Assembly (NCBI GenBank): GCA_009268125.1
Contig: WBOU01000005.1
Span: forward strand, 62,001-126,000
Origin: Chloroflexia bacterium SDU3-3
GTDB lineage: Bacteria; Chloroflexota; Chloroflexia; Chloroflexales; Roseiflexaceae
Reading direction: 5' to 3'
Length of the DNA: 64,000 nucleotides
Positions 40,761-47,868 of the stretch are shown one piece after another. Every line of letters starts with the position of its first letter. Positions within the stretch are counted from its first letter, which is position 1. The notes beneath the pieces are model-generated. The model ran no database searches and had not been told where the DNA came from. It saw only the letters and a list, made by a program, of their open reading frames with translations. The position numbers and the translations under genes were made by a program.

Positions 40761-42564
40761 CGGCCTCGGGCAGCCACAGCCGGTGCAGCATGGCCAGCTG
40801 ACTGATGCCCTTCAGCTGGCGCTCGAACGGCTCGACCTGCGCTCGCTCGCGCTCGACCATCGCCCGCACCGCCTCGTCCTCCATCACCGCGCTGGAGAGC
40901 ACGATGTCGCCGCCCAGGCTCTCGCCCTGGATGCGGGCGGCGGTGTTGACGGTGGAGCCGAAGTAGTCGAGCAGGCCGTTGGCATTCACCACAATGCACG
41001 GCCCACGGTGCAGCCCCAGCTTCACCCGCAGCGCCGGGCGGCCCTGCGCGATCTCGCCCAGCGTGAACTCGCGCTGGATGGCCACCGCCGCCTCGCCCGC
41101 GTCGCCTGCCGAGGGGAACACCGCCATCACCGCGTCGCCGATGGTCTTGACCAGGGTGCCGTGGCGCTCATCGATGATCCGCCGCATCAGCGCGAAGTGG
41201 TCGCGCACGCGGGCGTAGGCGGGCGCGTCGCCGATGCTGTCGTAGATCGCGGTCGAGTCCTTCAGGTCGCTGAATAGGAAGGTCATGGTGCGCACCGCCA
41301 TGCCCACGCCCGGCGAAAGCACCTCGGAGGAAAACAGGGTGCGGAACTCGGCCATGGCCGTGACTATGGCCGCGCTGGCGGCGTAGGTGGTCCAGGTGCG
41401 CTCCTCCACCAGCACCAGCATGTCGGCGTCGGTGGGGTTGGCCAGCTGGATGCTGCCGCCGCCCGCCGCCAGCGTGGCGGTCGCCGTCGGGGCGGGCTGG
41501 CCCAGCGCCAGGGCCAGCTCGCCCGCGCCGCCCTCGCGCACATCCACATCGGCCTGCCCCGCCGCTCCCACGGCGCGGATGCGGTAGGCCCCCGGCGCAA
41601 GCCGCAGCGCCACATCGGCCTGCCCGCCCGCCGGAACCCGCAGCTGCGCCGCGATGTGGCGCGTGTTGGCCGGGCCGCCCACGCAGTAGGTCGCGTCGTA
41701 GGCCTCGCGGATGTCGGGGCTGACGCTGAAGCGCAGCTCCACCGCCTCGTCGAAGTTCAGGTGGTAGTGGATATTGCAGGCCGCGCAGTGGGCCTCGTGG
41801 GCCAGCTCGCCCAGCGTGGTGGCGCGCTCGGTGATGCCTCGGCAGCCGGGGCAGACCACATCCCACTCTAGATCGAGCAGCCCGGCGCGGGTGGCGTAGA
41901 GGCACAGCCGCAGCACCTCCTGCCGGTCGGCCCGCCACTGGTCGGCCAGCACGAAGGGCCGCATCTTCACCACATCGGCGTCGGCGGCGGTGCGGATGTG
42001 CTGCACCAGCGACTCGGCCAGCGGCCCGGCCACACCCAGCTGGGCCAGCCGCCCCTGGGCGGCCTGCAGCCGCGCCGCGCTCACCCTGGGCTGGCTGCGC
42101 GCGGGCGGGATGCGCCCCATCGCGGCGGCCCGCTCGAAGATGCGGTAGACCTTCAGCATGTCGTCCAGAAACTGGCGGGCCACCACCAGATGCGCGGCCA
42201 GCCAGCCAGCAAACCAGCGGCTCTCCACCACCACATCCACATCCACCCGCGTCTGCTGGCCCTGCGGCACCAGCGCGGTGCGCACCACCACCCGCGACAC
42301 CGGAAACGGCGCGTCGAAGATCCGCTCGCTGACAAACCACTGCTCGAACACCCACTGGAAGGGCGGCTCGCGCCAGGCGACCGGCACGCCCATGTAGCGG
42401 GCGCGGATGGCCAGGGTGGCGTTCTCGCCCGCCTCCACGCGCTCGGAGGCAGGCAGACCCATCATCCGATTCACGCGGTTGGTGTCCGAGAGCAGCGGCC
42501 AGAGCGCCGCTGGCGTGCCATCCAGCACGATGCTGCGCTGGAAACGGGCGGTAGAAAATGACAT
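40666..42564 (-). CDS. Class III adenylate/guanylate cyclase with SRPBCC-like and DUF5939-like N-terminal domains
   Basis: 632 residues. An N-terminal SRPBCC/START-like domain (about 1-150, FQRSIVLDGTPAALWPLLSD) is followed by a DUF5939-like region containing a zinc-ribbon-like pair CPGC...CAAC (about 235-265). The C-terminal class III cyclase domain (about 435-600) has both metal Asp (FLFSDLKDST and TIGDAVMAVF), and GSTVNTAARI with the transition-state Asn and Arg, so it should be active. Substrate choice between ATP and GTP is not certain. The ATG has GGGAGAAG upstream. The C-terminal tail (GQADRRTPHRAEGGLPPAPQ) overlaps the HAD gene on the opposite strand. Confidence 0.85.
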   Translation of the reverse strand: MSFSTARFQRSIVLDGTPAALWPLLSDTNRVNRMMGLPASERVEAGENATLAIRARYMGVPVAWREPPFQWVFEQWFVSERIFDAPFPVSRVVVRTALVPQGQQTRVDVDVVVESRWFAGWLAAHLVVARQFLDDMLKVYRIFERAAAMGRIPPARSQPRVSAARLQAAQGRLAQLGVAGPLAESLVQHIRTAADADVVKMRPFVLADQWRADRQEVLRLCLYATRAGLLDLEWDVVCPGCRGITERATTLGELAHEAHCAACNIHYHLNFDEAVELRFSVSPDIREAYDATYCVGGPANTRHIAAQLRVPAGGQADVALRLAPGAYRIRAVGAAGQADVDVREGGAGELALALGQPAPTATATLAAGGGSIQLANPTDADMLVLVEERTWTTYAASAAIVTAMAEFRTLFSSEVLSPGVGMAVRTMTFLFSDLKDSTAIYDSIGDAPAYARVRDHFALMRRIIDERHGTLVKTIGDAVMAVFPSAGDAGEAAVAIQREFTLGEIAQGRPALRVKLGLHRGPCIVVNANGLLDYFGSTVNTAARIQGESLGGDIVLSSAVMEDEAVRAMVERERAQVEPFERQLKGISQLAMLHRLWLPEAARLAATPPAGQADRRTPHRAEGGLPPAPQGW

Positions 42565-42653
42565 GCGGGGCTTCTCCCTGTGGTTGCTATCGGCAGCGCT
42601 GTGTGGCCCACATGGATAAACGCAGTGCGCCGCCGCAATTTTCCCGCCGCGCC

Positions 42654-44150
42654 CTAGCTCTCGCTGGCGGCGGGCTTGCTCTGCTTCGACTGCAGGTCGA
42701 GCAGGCGGGTGTTCAGCTCGCTCACCTGGCCGGGGTCGGCTAGCACCCGCAGGTGGTCGCCCGCGCGGATCACGGTCGCGCCGCTGGGCACGATCTGCTC
42801 GCCGTTGCGCTCGATCAGGATGACCAGCACGTTATGCGGCAGCTCTAGGTCGCGGATAGTGCGCCCGCCCACCAGCGCGCCGATCGGCACCACCAGATCC
42901 AGCACGCGGCTCTCTGGCCCCACGCTGGGCACAAAGGCCAGCGAGTGGCGCTCCTCGCCCGGCTCGCGGCGGTTCAGGCCCAGCCAGCGCGCCACACGGG
43001 CGATGGTGGTGCCCTGCACCAGCACCGAGGCCAGCACGATAAAGAACACGATGTTGAAGATGAAGCTGGCGTGCGCCACCCCATCCAGCAGCGGGAAGGT
43101 GGCCAGCACGATCGGCACCGCGCCGCGCAGCCCGGTCCACGAGATCATCAGCTTCTCGCGCACACTCATGCCGCTGAAGGCCAGCGCCACAAAGACGCTG
43201 GCCGGGCGGGCCACAAAGATCAGCACCGCCGCGCCCAGCAGGCCCTGCCCGGCCAGCGGGATAACCTGCGAGGGGAAGACCTGCAGCCCCAGCGTGAGGA
43301 ACATGGCGATCTGCATCAGCCAGGCGATCGCGTCGTGGAAGCGCACGATCGACTGGCGGCGCACCATGCGGCGATTGCCCATGGTGATGCCCGCCAGGTA
43401 GACGGCTAGGAAGCCATTGCCGTGCAGCAGCGAGGAGGCCCCAAACACCAGCATCACCGTGGCGATCGAGAGCACCGGGTAGAGCCCATCCACATCCAGG
43501 TGGATGCGGTTCATGGCCCAGGTCATAGCCCAGCCGATCCCGAAGCCCACCAGCGCGCCCAGCGCCATCTCCCAGAAGAACAGCGGCACCAGCCCGGCGA
43601 TGGATGCGCCGGGGTGGATCAGCAGCTCGGTCAGCCCCACGGTCAGAAACACGGCGATCGGGTCGTTGCTGCCCGACTCCAGCTCGATCAGCGGCTCCAG
43701 CTGGCCCTTCAGGTGCACGCCGGTGGTGCGCAGCACCGAGAACACCGCCGCCGCATCGGTGGATGAGATGATCGAGCCGAGCAGCAGGCCCTCGCCCCAG
43801 CCCAGGCCCAGCACGTACTTGGCGAAGATGCCGAAGATGCCGGTGCTCACCAGCACGCCCACGTTGGCCAGCAGCAGGCCCTGGCGCAGCACCGGGCGGA
43901 TGGCCTTCCAGTCGGTATCTAGCCCGCCCGAGAACAGGATGAAGGCCAGCGCCACCGTGCCGATGTTCTGGGCAAACTGGGCGTTGTCAAAGTAGATATT
44001 GCCAGGGCCGTCGGCCCCGATAAACATGCCGATGGCCAAGAACAGCAGCAGCGAGGGGATGCCAAAGCGGCTGGAAGCCTTGCTGGCGATCACGCTGGCA
44101 AGCAGCAGCAGCGCCCCAATAAAAAGCTGCTCTTCGATCGTGAACATCAT
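42654..44150 (-). CDS. CPA1-family Na+(K+)/H+ antiporter with TrkA-C domain
   Basis: About 498 residues from ATG 44150, which has AGAGAGG five bases upstream. There are about 12 membrane helices; EEQLFIGALLLLASVIASKASSRFG and LFLAIGMFIGADGPG begin the protein, and the transport-site region ELESGSNDPIAVFLTVG carries the paired acidic residues of NhaP antiporters. A C-terminal RCK_C/TrkA-C domain (about 420-490, SRVLDLVVPIGALVGGRTIRDLEL) can bind ions or nucleotides. It exchanges Na+ or K+ for protons. NhaP2/CvrA-type K+/H+ antiport is the nearest named type. An AT-rich control region lies upstream. Confidence 0.88.
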   Translation of the reverse strand: MMFTIEEQLFIGALLLLASVIASKASSRFGIPSLLLFLAIGMFIGADGPGNIYFDNAQFAQNIGTVALAFILFSGGLDTDWKAIRPVLRQGLLLANVGVLVSTGIFGIFAKYVLGLGWGEGLLLGSIISSTDAAAVFSVLRTTGVHLKGQLEPLIELESGSNDPIAVFLTVGLTELLIHPGASIAGLVPLFFWEMALGALVGFGIGWAMTWAMNRIHLDVDGLYPVLSIATVMLVFGASSLLHGNGFLAVYLAGITMGNRRMVRRQSIVRFHDAIAWLMQIAMFLTLGLQVFPSQVIPLAGQGLLGAAVLIFVARPASVFVALAFSGMSVREKLMISWTGLRGAVPIVLATFPLLDGVAHASFIFNIVFFIVLASVLVQGTTIARVARWLGLNRREPGEERHSLAFVPSVGPESRVLDLVVPIGALVGGRTIRDLELPHNVLVILIERNGEQIVPSGATVIRAGDHLRVLADPGQVSELNTRLLDLQSKQSKPAASES

Positions 44151-44332
44151 ATGCGCCTCTCTCTTCCACAGCGTAGCTACTCGAAACAGATGGTCATTTT
44201 GTGAGGCCAAACCTAGAGGTGTTTGGTGTGAGGTATGCCGCTATCGTACCAGCAGTTCTGGGCAGGCGTCAATCGCTACGATCAGGCCTTGCGGTGTATG
44301 TCGGCGAAGCCGCGCATATGCTGCTCAAAGGA

Positions 44333-44359
44333 GGAAATCTGCGCATATATGCAATTTCC
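44333..44359. promoter_or_regulatory. AT-rich palindromic site upstream of the antiporter
   Basis: GGAAAT, then the palindrome GCATATATGC, then ATTTCC, nested symmetrically within 27 bases about 190 bases upstream of the antiporter start. It could be an operator. Confidence 0.35.
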
Positions 44360-44479
44360 ACGAAATACCGATAGTTATTTTAGGTATCTTATACTTTTAC
44401 CTACTATCAGCAATTAATGGCGCGTTGATTTACTCTTTATTACGCTTGAGAAATAAACAACGGCGGAAATCCGAGCGAG

Positions 44480-44550
44480 CTGGGTGGATGCCCTGCGCGG
44501 GCGGCGACTAGGGGCCAGCCCCTCGGAACCCCGCCAGGGGGCGATGCCTT
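44480..44550. repeat. Duplicated GC-rich block, copy 1
   Basis: Shares nearly the whole of GGGTGGATGCCCTGCGCGGG and the following CGGCGACTAGGGGC with copy 2 at 45058-45130. Contains the hairpin GGGGCCAGCCCC. Confidence 0.8.
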
Positions 44551-44946
44551 CAACAGGTGTCACTTTTGCGGCGTTCCCATGCGTTTTTGGCAACCATGCA
44601 CGATCGATGGCCGATGCACCGCATTGCCGTCATCGCACCCGACCCGATGATCGCAATGATCCGCCATGAGTGTAGGGGCGGATCTCGTGTCCGCCCCATT
44701 GCAACGCGCCGCAAGCATCGAGGCCCGATCCGATGCTTACGACACATCCCAATGCGTTCCACGCCGCGTTTCATCGCATGCATCGAATGCCCTGCGATGC
44801 GTGCGATGAAACACGGCGTGGGCGGGCACAAGACCCGCCCCTACAGCAATGATCACATGGCGTGCATGCCCGGCACGCCGTTTCATCCCGTGGGGCGCAT
44901 CCCGACGCCCCGACCCAAGAAAGTGACACCTGTTAAAGGGCATCAC
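44542..44946. mobile_element. MITE-like element bounded by imperfect inverted repeats and rich in hairpins
   Basis: Left arm at 44542-44567 and right arm at 44920-44946 match as an inverted repeat (CAACAGGTGTCACTTT against the complement of AAAGTGACACCTGTTA, with GATGCC beyond). Between them lie GGGGCGGA/TCCGCCCC (44674-44697), GCATCG/CGATGC (44715-44736), a 27-bp imperfect inverted repeat at 44759-44821 (CCACGCCGCGTTTCATCGCA and complement) and GGGCGGG/CCCGCCC (44820-44840). There is no transposase. Apparent open frames here are low-complexity and not taken as genes. Confidence 0.6.
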
Positions 44947-45057
44947 TCTCATATGGTGCCGCTTTCTGCGGCTTCCCGAGGCGTTTTTGGTAAAAATATG
45001 CGTTGTCGTTGATTCGGCCAGGGTGCGCCTTCGTTGATGGCGGTTGTACTTGTTCGG

Positions 45058-45130
45058 TGGGTGGATGCCCTGCGCGGGCGGCGACTAGGGGCTAGCCCCT
45101 AGTAACCCCACGAGGGGGCGTTGCCCCCTT
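45058..45130. repeat. Duplicated GC-rich block, copy 2
   Basis: Nearly identical to copy 1 over its first 45 bases. Contains two perfect hairpins: CTAGGGGCTAGCCCCTAG and AGGGGGCGTTGCCCCCT. Confidence 0.8.
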
Positions 45131-45340
45131 CGAACCCCCAATTTGAGGCGTTCCTATGCCATTTTCCTGGCGGCTGGGGTTCGTGCATATGGCTATTAAA
45201 ACACTAGCGGCACCTTCGCCGCATGGGCCGGGTGGATGAGGATTCTTTGATCTTGCTTGCCCTGCACGCCCTGGTACGCTAGATGCCGTCCGCTATTGCA
45301 TCCCGGTGCCCCACCCCAAAAAGCAACATCATGTTGTGAC
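45131..45340. other. Gene-free stretch
   Basis: No gene seen. It includes an inverted pair CGAACCCCCA/CTGGGGTTCG (about 45131-45183) and an AGCGGCA hairpin repeated near 45450. Confidence 0.45.
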
Positions 45341-45423
45341 GCTCCCCCGACCCACACAGAGCTTCCCCCGACTCACACAGAGCTTCCCCCGACCCACACA
45401 GACCTTCCCCCGACCCACACAGA
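45341..45423. repeat. Second 21-bp tandem array, four copies, opposite orientation
   Basis: Units read TTCCCCCGACCCACACAGAG on the plus strand, the complement of the GGGGGAA(C/G)CTCTGTGTGGGTC form of the unit at 31621-31914. The first copy lacks one base. Confidence 0.88.
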
Positions 45424-45532
45424 TGAACGTTGTGATGATGTCCATGAAAACCATAGCGGCATGTTTGCCGTATGGATGGTGAATTGGCATGTATGCTCTT
45501 GGAGCCTTGGCAGCTTGGTGGCGAGCCGGTGT

Positions 45533-45612
45533 TCTTCCCTTCGTGTCTTCGCGCCTTCGTGGTATTCGTTTCCTTTCGTTCCTTGGGGTCTTGGTGGTGA
45601 AGAATCCTCGGC
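45533..45612 (+). repeat. Dispersed promoter-proximal repeat, copy B
   Basis: First half CTTCCCTTCGTGTCTTCGCG and CCTTCGTGGTA, second half TTCCTTGGGGTCTTGGTGGT followed by GAAGAATCCTCG. It ends 47 bases upstream of TGG-TATCAT and 110 bases after the second 21-bp array. Confidence 0.85.
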
Positions 45613-45648
45613 GTGCCGAGAGCGCCTGCGCCGCAAAACGAAAAGTGG

Positions 45649-45654
45649 TATCAT
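45649..45654 (+). promoter_or_regulatory. Extended -10 candidate of the phosphomutase trio
   Basis: TGG-TATCAT with a leader of about 29 bases, which includes AAAGGAA, before the GTG start at 45690. Confidence 0.5.
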
Positions 45655-45689
45655 GCCCGCGCAGCGCCGCTGAAGCGAAAGGAATACCT

Positions 45690-46391
45690 GTGACCCTTGT
45701 GTTACTGATCCGCCACGGCACCAACGACTGGGTCCACGGTCGGCTGGCGGGCTGGACGCCCGGCGTGCATCTGAACGACGCGGGCCGCCAGCAGGCCGCA
45801 GCACTGGCCACGCGGCTCACCGCCATCCCCCTGGATGCGATCTACGCCAGCCCGCTGGAGCGCACGCTGGAGACAGCGCGGGCCATCGCATCGCCGCGCG
45901 GCATGCCCATCCACATCTTGGATGCCCTGGGCGAGGTGAAGTATGGCGAGTGGCAGGGGGCCGAGCTAAAGGAGCTGTACAAGCACGAGCTGTGGCCCGG
46001 GGTGCAGCACTACCCCAGCGGCACGCGCTTCCCCGGCGGCGAGACCCTGGGCGAGTCGCAGGCCCGCATGGTGGCGGCGGTGGACACCCTGCGCGGGCGG
46101 CACCCCAAGGGCATCATCGCCGTGGTCTCGCACGCCGACATGATCCGGCTGGCGCTGGCCCACTACATCGGCATCCACACCGACCTATTTCAGCGGCTTG
46201 AGATCCTGCCGTGCGCCCTGAGCGCGGTAGCCTTCACGCCAGCCGGCCCGCGCCTGCTGGCCTATAACGATACGGGGTCGCTTGAGCACCTGCGGCCAAA
46301 GCCCGAGGAGCCAAAGCCCGAGCAGCCCGCCGAGCAGGCGCAGCCCGCACCTGCCCCCGAGGCCGCGCCCGAGGCCGCGCCCGAGCGATAG
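45690..46391 (+). CDS. Histidine phosphatase (MSMEG_4193-type probable phosphomutase)
   Basis: 233 residues from GTG 45690, which has AAAGGAA six bases upstream. The phosphohistidine motif LLIRHGTNDWVHGRLAGWTPGVHLNDAG, the second acidic region YASPLERTLETA, GEVKYGEWQG and the second His in AVVSHADMIRLALAHY are complete, so it is an active-looking member of the phosphoglycerate mutase superfamily. The GRLAGWTPGVHL insert and the company of DUF3090 and SCO1664 genes point to the TIGR03848 type. It has a Pro/Glu/Ala-rich tail of about 30 residues. It is probably first in a three-gene operon (gap 23 bp to the next). Confidence 0.85.
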   Translation: MTLVLLIRHGTNDWVHGRLAGWTPGVHLNDAGRQQAAALATRLTAIPLDAIYASPLERTLETARAIASPRGMPIHILDALGEVKYGEWQGAELKELYKHELWPGVQHYPSGTRFPGGETLGESQARMVAAVDTLRGRHPKGIIAVVSHADMIRLALAHYIGIHTDLFQRLEILPCALSAVAFTPAGPRLLAYNDTGSLEHLRPKPEEPKPEQPAEQAQPAPAPEAAPEAAPER

Positions 46392-46414
46392 ACCCGGCGT
46401 TCTACAACAACCCT

Positions 46415-46924
46415 ATGAGCATGGAAGATTTCACCTACGACCTCGATCCGGTGAGCCGGATCACCATAAACGCCGTCGGAAAGCCAGGCCAGCGCACCTT
46501 CTACATCCAGGCGCGGCGCGGGCCACAGCTGGTGTCGGTGGTGGCCGAAAAAGAGCAGGTGCAGGCCCTGGCCCAGCACATCGAGCAGTTCCTTGAGGAG
46601 CTGACCGAGAAAAACCCGCTGCTCTCCGCATCCGACGAGTTCCTGCTGATCAGCGACATGAGCCTGGAGGAGCCGCTGGAGCCAGCCTTCCGCGTGGCCC
46701 AGATCGGGCTGGGCTACGACGAGGCGCGCGATATGGTCATCCTGCTGCTGCAGGGCCTGGATGATGAGGACAACGCCCCCACCGCGCGCATGAGCGCCAC
46801 CCGCGAGCAGATGCGGGCCCTGAGCCAGCACACCCAGCAGGTGGTCTCCAAGGGCCGCAAGATCTGCGGCAACTGCATGCGGCCCATCGACCCCGAGGGC
46901 CACTTCTGCCCGCGCATGAACTAG
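46415..46924 (+). CDS. DUF3090 family protein (second member of the conserved trio)
   Basis: 169 residues. FTYDLDPVSRITINAVGKPGQRTFYIQARRG and LVSVVAEKEQVQALAQHIEQ match the DUF3090 (TIGR03847) family. The C-terminus has a zinc-knuckle-like CGNCMRPIDPEGHFCP, in which Cys-x2-Cys and a later Cys are conserved in character. Function is unknown; in Actinobacteria it accompanies the phosphomutase and a PI-kinase-like protein. No signal peptide or membrane helix. It lies 23 bp after the phosphomutase and 59 bp before the kinase-like gene. Confidence 0.85.
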   Translation: MSMEDFTYDLDPVSRITINAVGKPGQRTFYIQARRGPQLVSVVAEKEQVQALAQHIEQFLEELTEKNPLLSASDEFLLISDMSLEEPLEPAFRVAQIGLGYDEARDMVILLLQGLDDEDNAPTARMSATREQMRALSQHTQQVVSKGRKICGNCMRPIDPEGHFCPRMN

Positions 46925-46983
46925 CGGGCCTTGCGGCGCGAAGAATCTAGGCGATCGCTGCAGAGCATACGGAACGGAAAGCC

Positions 46984-47721
46984 ATGAGCGAATCATACGA
47001 GATCTCGGTGAGCAGCGTCCTAGAGCTTCTGGCCAAGGGCGAGATGGAGATCCAGGGCATGCTGCCCTACAGCAGCAACTACACGCTGCTGGCGCTGGTG
47101 CGCAGCGAGGGCCTGCAGGGTCTGGGCGTCTACAAGCCACGGCGCGGCGAGCGCCCGCTGTGGGATTTCCCCGACGGCACGCTGTGCCAGCGCGAGGTGG
47201 CGGCCTATGTGCTGTGCCAGGCGCTGGGCTGGCAGCTGGTGCCGCCCACGGTGCTGCGCGATGGACCCTTCGGCATCGGCTCGCTGCAGCTCTACATCGA
47301 CTGCGACAGCGAGGCCCACCTGCTGACCATGCAGAAGGAGGGCGGCTACGAGTGGCAGATCGAGCAGCTGGCCGCCTTCGACTACCTGGCCAACAACGCC
47401 GACCGCAAGAGCGGCCACTGCCTGAAGGGCAGCGACGGCAGGCTGTGGGCGATCGACCACGGCATCTGCTTCCACAGCGAGATGAAGCTGCGCACGGTGC
47501 TGTGGGATTTCGCGGGCGCGCCGCTGCGGCCCGACATCCTAGCCGACCTGCAGTCGCTGGCCCAGCGCCTGGCCCCCGGCGACCCCAGCTACGACATGCT
47601 GGCCCAGCTGCTGGAGCCGGACGAGCTGCGGGCGCTGCAGCGCAGGCTCAACCGGCTGGTGAATACCGGCTGCCACCCCGAGCCGGGGCCGGGCCGCAAC
47701 ATCCCCTGGCCGCCCGTATAG
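46984..47721 (+). CDS. SCO1664-family, phosphatidylinositol-kinase-like protein
   Basis: 245 residues. VYKPRRGERPLWDFPDGTLC offers the ATP-binding Lys; LAAFDYLANNADRKSGHCLK contains the catalytic-loop Asp and Asn region, and LWAIDHGICFH supplies the metal-binding Asp, as in PI3/PI4-kinase-like and HipA-like folds. This is the third member of the phosphomutase/DUF3090/SCO1664 (TIGR03843) trio. The phosphate acceptor is unknown; whether it phosphorylates a small molecule later isomerised by the mutase is an inference from the pairing. GGAACGGAAA precedes the ATG. Confidence 0.85.
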   Translation: MSESYEISVSSVLELLAKGEMEIQGMLPYSSNYTLLALVRSEGLQGLGVYKPRRGERPLWDFPDGTLCQREVAAYVLCQALGWQLVPPTVLRDGPFGIGSLQLYIDCDSEAHLLTMQKEGGYEWQIEQLAAFDYLANNADRKSGHCLKGSDGRLWAIDHGICFHSEMKLRTVLWDFAGAPLRPDILADLQSLAQRLAPGDPSYDMLAQLLEPDELRALQRRLNRLVNTGCHPEPGPGRNIPWPPV

Positions 47722-47745
47722 CCACGCCCGCCCCCCAAGATATGG

Positions 47746-47751
47746 TATACT
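47746..47751 (+). promoter_or_regulatory. Extended -10 promoter candidate upstream of the flavoprotein gene
   Basis: TGG-TATACT, 28 bases upstream of a terminator-like hairpin and 118 bases before the GTG start. Confidence 0.5.
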
Positions 47752-47779
47752 CTGCCAAATTGATCCTCTTGGGAGCAAT

Positions 47780-47830
47780 GAGCGCAGGATCAGAGTCGAT
47801 CGCAGGCTCTCGATCTGCTGCGCTCTTTTT
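47780..47830 (+). terminator. Terminator-like hairpin between promoter candidate and flavoprotein gene
   Basis: Outer stem GAGCGCAG/CTGCGCTC, inner GATCAGAG paired with CTCTCGATC with one bulge, followed by TTTTT. It could end the trio operon or act as an attenuator for the next gene. Confidence 0.65.
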
Positions 47831-47868
47831 ATTTCTAATACATCTTTAGAGAGATGGGGAGGAGCCTC

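Noticed and set aside
44542-44946. Insertion sequence with transposase
   Set aside because: No open frame encodes a DDE or other transposase; the element is too short and hairpin-rich.
44557-45012. Protein-coding gene in the 44.5-45.0 kb region
   Set aside because: The predicted residues are low-complexity Arg/His/Met-rich and arise from inverted repeats; both strands are similarly open and no ribosome site fits.
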